From: Helochares maculicollis | Lineage: Eukaryota > Arthropoda > Insecta > Coleoptera > Hydrophilidae | DNA length: 43,683 nucleotides | Reading direction: 5' to 3' | NCBI GenBank assembly: GCA_033557835.1 | Contig: JAWQRO010000305.1 | Location: forward strand, 1-43,683 | Shown here: positions 32,223 through 42,314 of the stretch, in pieces | Position numbering within the stretch: position 1 is the stretch's first letter | How the letters are laid out: every line of letters starts with the position of its first letter | Made by a program: the position numbers and the translations under genes | Notes under the pieces: generated by a model | Databases searched by the model: none | Told to the model about the DNA's origin: nothing | Seen by the model: the letters and a program-made list of their open reading frames with translations, nothing else

Positions 32223-32375
32223 TTTTTTTATTATAAAAAAATGCTGTGATACGTTTAAACAAAGCATGAATTGACAGATTGAAATGAAATTTTTCATACG
32301 TTCATATAAAGAATGTACCAACAACAGTATCAAAGCCCTTTCTTATCGACCCGATACCTTTATAAACAACCTAGT

Positions 32376-32440
32376 ATAATACAAAATTCAGACATATTTT
32401 CATGATTTACAGGTTTTTATTATACATTAGCGTGTTTATT
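32376..32440 (+). repeat. Flank repeat next to mariner G
   Basis: Second copy of 30611-30665; shared words include TATACATTAG-GTGTTTATTC. It starts at the TA duplication of mariner G. Confidence 0.7.
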
Positions 32441-35400
32441 CTTTCATACATTATACAGCGTTATTCCCGCTTTAAGTCTCGAAAAAATATATTTGGTTCC
32501 ACTAATTGGAAAAGTTGCTATAAAAAATTAATCCTCCTAGAAACTCAAAAGAGCAGTCCGTAGCCCGGACATATTATACACGATACACAGTTTTTTATTG
32601 TGCCGTGATGTAGTTATATATTTATATAAATTCACCAGCATTTTTAAACTATCCATATATGTTTGTGAAAACATCAAGTGGTGACATTCCCAGTTTTTAA
32701 ATTACCACTCTAACCTGAAAACTTGTTTTATGCTAAATATTATTCAAATAGAGTTCTATTTAAATCGTGTAAATATGTTACATTTCAAACTACTAAAATG
32801 TAATTCACCGTACAAATTAATTTCATTAATTTATTTATAAGATGTATTCAGTAAAAATGCAGCAAAATAATGCAAAGCGTAATTTTTAATATTGAAATAA
32901 GCCTTAAAATGAACCTCACAAATAAAGTAAATTGTTATTATCCCGATTTATACCGTTATACAATACCGCTGTATAATGTTTTAGGAAGATGAAATCCATT
33001 TCACTAGAAATTTCCATTTATATATATTCTCTTCGAATCATTTTTCGGAATTCCGTTTAATAGCTACAAAACCATGCAAAGAATATATTTTGACAAACAC
33101 AGTTTACCCCAACATCTGTGAAACCCTTCATTTTAATTAATTGAATCTGTTATCTTTTAGTATATTCATTAAGAAATAGTAAATTTGATCTAAGAGAATA
33201 CTTTATGGAGATATTCACATTAAAGGATAGGAATGACTAGCACATTCGCCTAACTTTAGACATTGCCGCCAGATTTTGCGGAAGTTGTGTGGAAGCACAA
33301 AGGAATTCTCTAGGGTATACGTAAATTCTTAGGCTAACTTCATTGTTGTTTGATGCATTAATGACACAACGTGGTTGACAAAGTTAGTATTGAATTTACA
33401 TACTCTGGCTGGCAATGTCACCAACTAACGAAGTTATGAGTTCTGTATTAGGAAAATTGACACCCCCTAAAGTTTGCTGATATTTTAATACACTTTTGTG
33501 GAGTGGACAATATTTACGACCAACCCCATCGCTCTATAAGGTATCAAAACTGAAATAAATACTTATTTTTATCTCTTCTTTATATTTTCTTTAACACTAT
33601 TGAAGTTTGAAGAGCGATTCCTAAATTAGATTTTAGAGTTCTGAATTATGATTCACCCAAGTAAAAATTGAATATGCAGTGTCGTGAACTAATTACATTG
33701 AGCGCTCAGATAGCAGATGAATGAAAATAAAAGTAAATATTTTTAATACGTAGCAAAACTACTGATCTAAAATTTCTCAGAGAAATAATCATAAATCGAA
33801 AAAAACTTTTTTGTTGACTCTTTGGTTTATTAACCAACTTTCGTAAAGAAAACCTGCAATGCCTTGTAATCATCTTATTTTATGCGGAAGAAGAATGATA
33901 GGGGACTTTATATCTTTCCTCTAAAAGTATGTTTGATTCTTATTATAGTACATATGTATATAAAAGATGTGCCTCTTAAAAGTGTTACCACATTACCAAA
34001 AATTTCAAAATTAAGCTGAACAATTTTTGAGGAATAATTAAATAATGAAAGTCAGTACAAACGTAATAAAGTGATGCAGAAGCTCAGAGTTGTTGCGTAA
34101 AATCAAGAAAAAAACACAAAGAGAATAGAAGAATCATATCTGTAAATTGAGAGCGCAACCCCTTTCGATAAATAAAAATATATATCTTAAGCAAGATATG
34201 AGTCGTCACTGGTGAATTTATACATCTCCATAAATTCTATAGGCGCAATATTGAATATGTATAGAGGAAAAACGCCACCGTAAATAATATTATTGGTGGG
34301 AATTCCGCAGCGAATTCGGAAAAAGAGTTTACCGATGAGGCCTGGTAGGGCAATATTCTTGAAACAATTTCATTTGAAATTCACGTCGCGACGTGAGGTA
34401 TGTATAAAATATGCATAAAACATTCGGGCGATTCAAAACACGAAATCAAATTTCAGTTCTGTTTTAATTCGGTCAAAGCAAGCCAATACTGCAGGCTTTA
34501 ACTCGGCACGCCATCAGAGGAAATCTTGTGGAGGATATAGAAATACTCAGCAGCATGCTGAATACCCCTAAACAGCATCTAAAAGTTTTAATGGCAGTTT
34601 GAAAGTTCGAGGACTATATTATCCTTCGGATTTTAGTAGAGTCGATTCATGCAGAAGCTCAGGAAAAAACGCGCTCCTGCAGTTACCATTTGCAAAACAG
34701 ATTTACTTTGCGAATTGTCGAAACTTTCACTCGTGATAATTAGCAGGAAAATGCTTCACATAAAAGTTCACTGAGTAATGCAGCTTGAAACATATCAGAA
34801 CATCCGCTAAAATTGTTAGCGTATAACTTCGTCTTTTGTTCATAGAACAAATTTGCTGTTCATTTTAGTGTTGAGAGGTCGTAAACCAATGTGGGATAAT
34901 AGATCCAAATGTAATTAATGGGCCATAAAGAGGAGTTTTGTAATTAGCAATATTTGCGAAAATTACTTAAGGTGTGGTATTAAAGAGTAGTCATTGTTTT
35001 CTTCAGGCTGCAGTTGATGTGCTTTTATAGAGGCCAATATAAAATTTAAATGGCTTATATACCAGAACATTCCATTACATTTGCTTTAAATGTGTTCGAT
35101 GCAAAACACAGTAGAAAACTTTGTTCAACTGACAAAGAATGTAATTTCGAATTTAGCAGATTCTATAAATAATTAAATGCATTCCTCGTTCTACTGGAAA
35201 TTGCTTGTAGAAAACTATGTAATTTGCATGTAATATTAAGAGGCAAGTTATGAAACTCATCTATTTTGGAGAGGGCAAACATACACTTCCTAACTTTCAG
35301 CTTGGTGCTTCATTAAATTTTTATTTTTATCTCTGCAAACAATACGGGGCAATGCAGGCGTCGCATCAAGTCCAACGCCTGTCGTTATTAATATTATTAC

Positions 35401-37469
35401 TCTTGTTAGCGAATGTGCTCATTAAATATGCCCTAGAGGCGCACAAAGAAGTTGGTGGCCTTCTGATAGAATTCCGATTTCAGAGTCACAGATACGTAAT
35501 TTAGCTTTTGCTTGAACATCTAAAGACTGGATTGAGGCAAACGTTAACTTGTTGGAAACTATTACGAATAGGGCGCATACGTAACAAAAACCCGAGCGAG
35601 GAACTTTCCCTCTAAATAATCTTGGATATATGTATAATTGGGAAAGTTCGTCCTGAAACTAACTGGACCAATTAAACGTACAACTTATGTTTTTATTGAA
35701 AGGTCGAAATTATTTGGGAAGCTGCGAATTTACTCCGATCTCAGAGAAGTGCCTCTAAGAACTGACCTGACACAAGCTAACAAATCAAATTTTCTATCAG
35801 ACATAAAAGCCTTTTCACCCCCTAAAGTTTTTCTTAGGAAAGTTTATTTGTCGTTCGAGTTGGCGGTACGTGTTTTTCGTCTCCTAATGCTCCAATAGGC
35901 CTGGTTCGGATTCTTAATGTCCATAAGGATAAATTCAGACAGGGGACGATTCCTTCTAGGAACGGACGTGTTGCATGCTGTCTCCACTTTCGATGTCGTT
36001 TGTTATGGAACTATATTCTTTCCAAATAGGATAAGTTTTGCATATAAAAAGCAGCAAAAAATGTCTGTTTCCTTCTTTCCGACAGGGGTGGCTTAAATAG
36101 CCATCATGCTTGTCACACTATATCATACTACCACAGACTTTGATATATGTTTTAATATTGTTGATTTATGCCAGCGATGATATGTTGCGAAGACCTGACA
36201 GCCCAAAATCTGTTTATTGTGCAAATTGTAAGAATGAGAATTAGGGTTCTTTTGTATTTTTATATGCTATCTGATTTGTAGGCTTCACCATAATTTTATT
36301 TACTTTTACAAATTGAACGCGGAAATGAGTATTATAGTTTTAGCGTTGTAAAACAACTGCTTCCTTTGGGTTTGTGTATTTTAGAATGTTTTGACAGTTT
36401 TCCGTTTGATACGTGTCGAATATGAAGTGCTAAAGTTAAACATTGGTGGTTCGAACTCTATTTGAATTGTGCATATTACAAAGCAATCTAGCTTGATGAT
36501 ACAAATCTTCCCATTTGTAATTACATCGGTGCATCTCGAGCAATTCTCTTAGCTCAACTGGGTAGATGGGAGTAATTAGACTGGAAAATTAAAGCCAGAA
36601 CGTGTGATTACACAACCAAACAACCAGCCTTTGTCTGCCCTTTGTATCTTAACGTCCATATATTGTTAAAGTGCTGCAGATTTAAATATTGTTTATAATT
36701 CATAATGTTCCTATGTGGGATAAATTGTACTAATTGAATCCAAATTAATAGCAAACATGAAAGAGTCTAAATTATAAATCTTGCTCCTACTAAACAAAAT
36801 AAAAAAAACCTTGATAAATGATTTTGAATTACGTTCAAACACTATTATTAAAATCGTTGGGAGAATTTATACTTTTAGTCAAAATGCATCTTAAAACACT
36901 AACATTTATGTTATATAAACATCGAGCTTCGCTGGCATGAACTGTAGCACTTAAATTTCCTTTTTCCGCCATACTTTTGGCTAGTTTACGATTATATTCC
37001 AAATTATACTGCCAAGAATTTTCCCGCTTAGGCCAAACAATTTAATTTATTATCATTTGTGCCACATAATTACAAATCAACTTCAAATTTACTCTCTTCT
37101 CCTTTCTAATCTTCATACTTGCTCTTTTATTTATAATAGTTACCAAAACACTATAAGAAAACTGCTTTTGGGTTCATTTAAAACTCTTTTCATTTTCATA
37201 CAAAATCAAGCTACCAAGTCGTTGAAAAACCACCAATTCGGTATACATTCATTTACATTTTGTAGAGAGTTTTTGCATACTTCTTGATACGTTAGATAAA
37301 CATGTCAAAGAGAAATTATTTTTTTAATATTCATTATATTCTACTAGGGAAAGAATGCTTTCACCCAAAATGTAGTTTGTGTTGAGAGCACTGTCGTGTC
37401 GTGGTCTAATTCTTGTTATGTCAGCACAGGTAAGATCCTGCTAGGCTTGTTGCATCGTCGTTGCCGTGC
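32441..37469. other. Long unannotated stretch
   Basis: Five kilobases without a recognised element, TIR, RNA gene or exon. Short frames at 35250-35504, 35638-35898 and 37057-37287 have no known domain. The 34200-36600 part has longer runs of mixed composition than the surrounding AT-rich DNA. It might be intronic or intergenic DNA with regulatory sites; no evidence in the window decides. Confidence 0.5.
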
Positions 37470-37830
37470 GTTAACCATGGCTGCTGCGCTATCTGTTACC
37501 ATCAATGAAGGGCAATATTCAATGAGCCATTTTTGTGGTAGGAATGTTTACATGGGACCGAAATTCACCCCAAAATCTCAGTATCGTAAGGGAACAATGT
37601 GTTACCCTAACGGAATATCTACGAATAGGTCGAAACGCTCATCGTACAAGTGTTACGCATTAAGAAGGAGTCGGACCACCATTTATCGCCACAACAGCAG
37701 AAAATATTGAACGCGCACGTGTCGTGATTCTGATTAACAACTATCTATTGATTAAGAGCACATTACCTGCAAATTAATCAGGGTTCTGCATACAAAATCA
37801 TTCACAACAGACATAGGTTTCAAGTCCACG
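37470..37830 (+). pseudogene. Possible degenerate Tc1/mariner-type transposase N-terminus
   Basis: Lies within a 104-codon frame (37396-37710) that begins in unrelated sequence. From 37477 it reads MAAALSVTINEGQYSMSHF; shifting frame gives VVGMFTWDRNSPQ, and near 37690 TAENIERARVVILIN. These resemble the N-terminal helix-turn-helix and the R-TPENIERVR linker of insect IS630/Tc1/mariner-type transposases as I remember them. A further shift gives GSAYKIIHNRH, a possible match to the following HRILH segment. No catalytic motif or TIR was found. The match depends on joining three frames, so this is tentative; the alternative is chance. Confidence 0.35.
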
Positions 37831-40800
37831 AAAAAAATTTATCTGCAATAATTTAGAGGGCTTTAGTGAATTTACTGTGCTAAAGAAGTTATAAAACTAG
37901 TTGAACACAACTTCATTTAATATGAATAAAATACATTCATACCAATAATAAGTAATATATCTTTTGTAGGTGTTAAAATAAAGCGTTTCTATTTATTAAG
38001 TTCGTTAAATTCCAGAATCAATTCATTCTATTAGGCTACAACAGCCCGATGCTCAATTTTTGCCGATTTAAAACACAATATAACAGATCTACTATCAATA
38101 GGATTCATTCGCATCATTAATACGCTTAATAGAGTTACGCATTTGTTTTAACATATGAGCATAAGTTTCGACCAGCTTTTACTTAAAGCCCTACTTTTGC
38201 ATAATTGGGAAAAACCCGTAACTCAGATATAACCGTCTGTATATTAATTTTATTGAAAACTCTAACACCTTACCACTAGATTTAATAATCCTCTTGCCTT
38301 TTCATATCTTTAAATTGATAAGAAAAGTGGTGACTCTTAAACTCTTTTTTCATTTTCAAAAAATGGCAGGACACGATTTTTCAAATTTTACATAAAAATC
38401 TATATAAATTTTCTAATCTGTAACATCAACAGTTTGTTGACGATACCGATACCTCTATTAAATCTCCCTCATCCCCCACCTTATGAGATGGATTTTTAAA
38501 AAATAGTTACTCTAGATGTATGTTTAATTTTTATCTCTGTAGCATTTCAGTTTTTGAGGTAAGACGTTACAAAATCATTGAAACCCACATAATTGCACCA
38601 TTAGAAGCGAGATTCATGAAATCTTTTTCATGTTTGGTGCGTACATCATAAATACAATGTATCATAGTAATTTCTACATCTTCAGTTTCTATTACTTTGG
38701 AAAATATTTTCACAGCCGCATAACAACAAGATATTTAGACTTATAGCTCAATTATAATACTAAAACATTAAGAGCACATAGAATATATAAGTTAGGAATT
38801 TATTGTATTTACGCTCATTTCAGTGAGGGTGCCTATTTTTAAAACCTTATAAGCTGCTTAAAACTCGTATTAGTGAAGTTCAACACATTAATTTGAACAC
38901 TAAGAGTAATCCAACGATTCTGGGCACAATCTACTTGAACTAAAAAAATCGACTGTGGAACCCACAGAAAATTCTGGCAGTATTTAAAGTAGAGTACAGT
39001 TCAAACTCGCAAATCAATAAAATGGTCGTTTCATATACATAAATTAATTTTAGGATAATTACGCAACTATTATGTAAATCCCATATGAATATCACAGCTA
39101 CCCTTCGCCTCGACCGTCGCGGCTTACATTCAGCCTAAAAGCTTTGTCACGTATATACGTAAATAGTTTTTAAGCAGAGTAATCATTTCACAAAAATTAG
39201 CAAACGCATATCGAGTTAAATTTAAATCTTTTTAACGCAAGGCCTTCTACATTAAATCAACATGCGGTTTTCCACGTATTTTTTATGAATCACGCCCTCT
39301 GGCTTCTTCACTTCTTTATTAATGTATGAAACTTTATAAGATGCAATAAATAAGTTAGTCATATCGAAAATAATCTACATAGGACAAGCATTCAAATTTA
39401 TTCGCGCATGAAGTTCGGCTATAAAGAAACATTTATTTCAATTTGAGAATGTCAGTCTCATAAAAATTAATCAGTTTTGTACTCTGAAGTAATATCAGGC
39501 ATTTGAAAATAAAAAAAAAGTTTTATTGCCACCGAAGCAAATTAAAAAGAAAAAGTTTTCCCTCACGAAAACTTCTATTAGATTTCTCGCGAAACTTCTA
39601 AAATATATTTGTAAAATTGCTGGACGCCTTTGGCAAGTTTTTTCCCCGATTTTTCATTCGGCATATTGAGCATAAAAATAATGAGCGATTAAAAAATGTT
39701 TGATCGAGTCAAATCAGACGTGCAATATAAAAGTTAAAAATAAAAATTAGAAAAGTACATAAAACAGACATGCCAGCCAAATTTTAAAATAGTGTTATAG
39801 ACTCACTTCATGATTTCATTTTCCATATGTGACACCAAATGTAAACACTAAAAGATTTTAAAAATATCTCTTGCCGTACTTTCCACTGCGGTATATAACA
39901 TAAAGATAACTACGCCTGTTACCAAAGCATAGAAGAGCGACAGAAACGAAGCTGTCGTTGCTATGACAACAGCCGGGTACTTGACTACAATGCAGCTTTC
40001 GTGAGCCACCTATCGGCCTGAAGTTGAACTAGAGTTTTCAGTGTATGCTTGCTATGCATGTATATGTTGGCAAGAAAAACCGACGTGCACACAAACATGT
40101 TTTGCGTGGTTATGCTGGTGGTAGAATCCTCTTTTTTGCTAAATTACGTCTCTTGGGAATTTTCAAGCATTGTTTGCCTTTAGAAAATAATTCGGCGCTT
40201 CACTGTTTGCAACTTCAAATTTCATTCTTAACTGGGGCGCTCATTTTCAAAATAAATGATTTAGTTTTCATTTCTTAATGCATTCAACCATGTGAAAATA
40301 ATGTTAATCCAACAATGGAATTTTTAAAGTTCAGCGCTCAAAACAAGATCTTCCGTTTTATCACGTAAACCTGCTTACTCGAGAGTACGCTAGAATAATA
40401 GGAAAAACACATTACCAATATTACCAAAGGGATTTTTGTTATTTCAGGGTGCTTTTTAATTCAATAACATTTTGAATAACGACGGTAGGTAATTGTTAGA
40501 ACGCTTTCGGAATAAAAGCTTTTGCGCGTTCAGAAAAATAAGGGAAGAAACTTGCTTATGAATATTGATGCAAAATGAAAAGGGTTAATAGCGTTTGCAG
40601 TCATGCTTAGCTATAAATATAACATGCTTATTATATATTGTTACTAGCAAGTACCAGCGTCTTCGTTTGCACAATTTTACTATATTTTTATCACGCTTGC
40701 AACTGTCAAATTATTTTTAAAAATGTTACTAAGCGTCTAACTCTTGATAAATAGTGTATCTGCAGAAAAATGTATTCACATTCATTGTTTAGAAGATTCC

Positions 40801-41766
40801 GTAATATTTAAAACTTGATAAGTAAAAATAGTTTGACAAATAAACTGAGAGTTGTTAGTTGTGAGGTATATTAAAACTAAATCACAACAAATTTTAACTT
40901 TAGCTTTAACAACTTTCATGTCTTTTAATCCCCTGGCATTTATGAGAGATGGAACGACTGTTAATTTTTTTATTCCCTAGTTTGGATGAAAGCTTGAAAA
41001 ATCAGTTTTGTCACTTGAGGCAGCAACTTTTTGGAAAATATCGATATTTCTACAATCAATTTATTATAAATTATTGGTAGTTTTATAAACAAATCAGTTA
41101 TCAAGTCTTAAACCGTTTTTTAGTTAAATTCTTAAAAAACAACAGTCATTTGTAGCATGAACAGTGTTTGGCATACTAATATCTCCAATAAACCACTCCT
41201 CATCTCATTATGGAGTGGATTTTTGCAAAACGAGGCAGCACGTTTTCATAGGACTACAAATATAATTAGTTTATCATCCATAGCATAATTGACTTTTCAG
41301 ATATAAGTGCATGAAGAGCAGACAAAAATTTATCTCTCGATCTACTCTTTTGAAAAGCGGCTAAATATGAGTCTCTCAATTTTAAACGAAAATTCTTAAA
41401 GAAAAAGTTTCATATCTGTAGCGGTTTTAGTTTTTGATATATAAGACTCCTTAAAAACACATTCCACCCCTTCGAAATGAAATTTCAAAAATTCCTTCTA
41501 TATTCATTACCTACACAATACAGGCAATGTACCTAAGAAATTTAGCTGTGTTCGGTTAAGCCGTTTGGGCTAGGTCTAGATGAGCTACTTAATCACCCAG
41601 TTAGGACTCTTTGATTTATATCTATAGAACACTCTTAGTTACAGTGTTTATTTAAATGGTAGAATTTTAAATTTAATCAATTGGCAACTGAAGATGCAAT
41701 TTAAACAAAACATAATCACTTGTCAAAATTATCGTGAACTTTCAAAATTTTTCCATGTTTAATTAA

Positions 41767-41769
<3 letters not shown>
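37831..41769. other. Long unannotated AT-rich stretch
   Basis: No gene or classified transposon. Two segments (about 38430-38620 and 41190-41480) share short anchors: TTATG-GATGGATTTTT versus TTATGGAGTGGATTTTT, then TATCT-GTAGC ... TTTCAGTTTTTGA versus TTTTAGTTTTTGA. They may be copies of one old dispersed repeat. The 77-codon frame at 40045-40278 has no known domain. Confidence 0.4.

Positions 41770-41805
<36 letters not shown>
41770..41805 (+). repeat. (TA)18 microsatellite
   Basis: Thirty-six bases of uninterrupted TA. Not flanked by the landmarks of the microsatellite-bearing repeat. Confidence 0.95.
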
Positions 41806-41808
<3 letters not shown>

Positions 41809-41818
41809 TATCATAATT

Positions 41819-41900
41819 TAAATATAAACGTCACTTCTGACGATGCTTCTTATAAAATGAAGCGAAACCGTAAAGAGTAACAGCTAATTAAACATCTATA
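41819..41900 (+). repeat. Dispersed repeat with hammerhead-like core, better copy
   Basis: CTGACGA at 41837-41843, then a GCTTC/GAAGC stem (41845-41849 with 41859-41863) around a nine-base loop, then GAAA at 41864-41867. This resembles the CUGANGA-stem II-GAAA core of hammerhead ribozymes found in Penelope-like elements and other retroelements. One extra T before the stem, and stems I and III not found, so activity is unproven. Matches 28966-29036. Confidence 0.45.
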
Positions 41901-42025
41901 ACTACTAAATAGCATTTTATTCAAAAAACTAACATTAAACAAATATGTATATATATATATACCATATGGAATATTTTTGATATTTCATTATGTAATATGC
42001 AAGACATTGTGTTTTGAAAATATAT

Positions 42026-42295
42026 ACAGGGCGTATTAAATTAATTAATTAATTAATTAACGGCACCGTTATTGCTATAAAAATAACCGCATCACAATAA
42101 AAACCATCGTTAGATCCTTAAAAACATCGAGATTAAATTTTTTCATGAACGCAAAACCGTCCTTATCAAAGAGAAACAAAAAAAGAACATAAACAACCAT
42201 TAAAGTCAAATTTCATTGAGGCCCTTTGCAGAAGACAGCGCATGACCTTGCGAAAATTTCACTTTATGTTACCACTTTCCGCCGCCAAAAAAGTG
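42026..42295 (+). repeat. Unclassified dispersed repeat, plus-strand copy
   Basis: Inverted partner of 22345-22622, with the same landmarks in the same order; the strongest is CATGAACGCAAAACCGTCCT at about 42144-42163. It includes a (TTAA)5 run at 42041-42060 not present in the partner. It ends about 20 bp before the right terminal repeat and could be part of the same larger unit. Confidence 0.65.
42041..42060 (+). repeat. (TTAA)5 microsatellite
   Basis: Five TTAA units just inside the start of the dispersed repeat. Confidence 0.9.
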
Positions 42296-42314
42296 ATTAT
42301 ATCGTGCATCGCAA

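Larger units (their letters stand above)
30906..32374 (-). mobile_element. Mariner element G (irritans-like), reversed, 3'-truncated and split
   Basis: The minus-strand 5' tip is at 32374 (CTAGGTTGTTTATAAAGG) next to TA at 32375-32376, the best match to the family tip. The 5' leader (ATGAACGTATG, TTTCATTTCAATCTGTCAA) occupies about 32225-32345. The element is then interrupted by the microsatellite repeat (31267-32222) and resumes at 31266, running to about 30906. There it breaks off just after the RRFI sequence that precedes the first catalytic motif, so it lacks its 3' half and 3' TIR. Confidence 0.88.

Noticed and set aside
35250..35504. 84-codon frame with a hydrophobic Leu run, possible membrane peptide
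   Set aside because: The Leu run comes from low-complexity TTATTAATATTATTAC-type sequence; no start context, homology or neighbours support a gene.
36549..36566. tRNA A-box-like word TTAGCTCAACTGGGTAGA
   Set aside because: No B box within tRNA distance downstream. The B-box-like GGTGGTTCGAACTC lies about 100 bp upstream, the wrong order.
37396..37476. Possible 5' splice site CAG|GTAAGA near 37427-37435 marking an exon
   Set aside because: The upstream open frame is short and unrecognised; a lone donor match is expected by chance in 44 kb.
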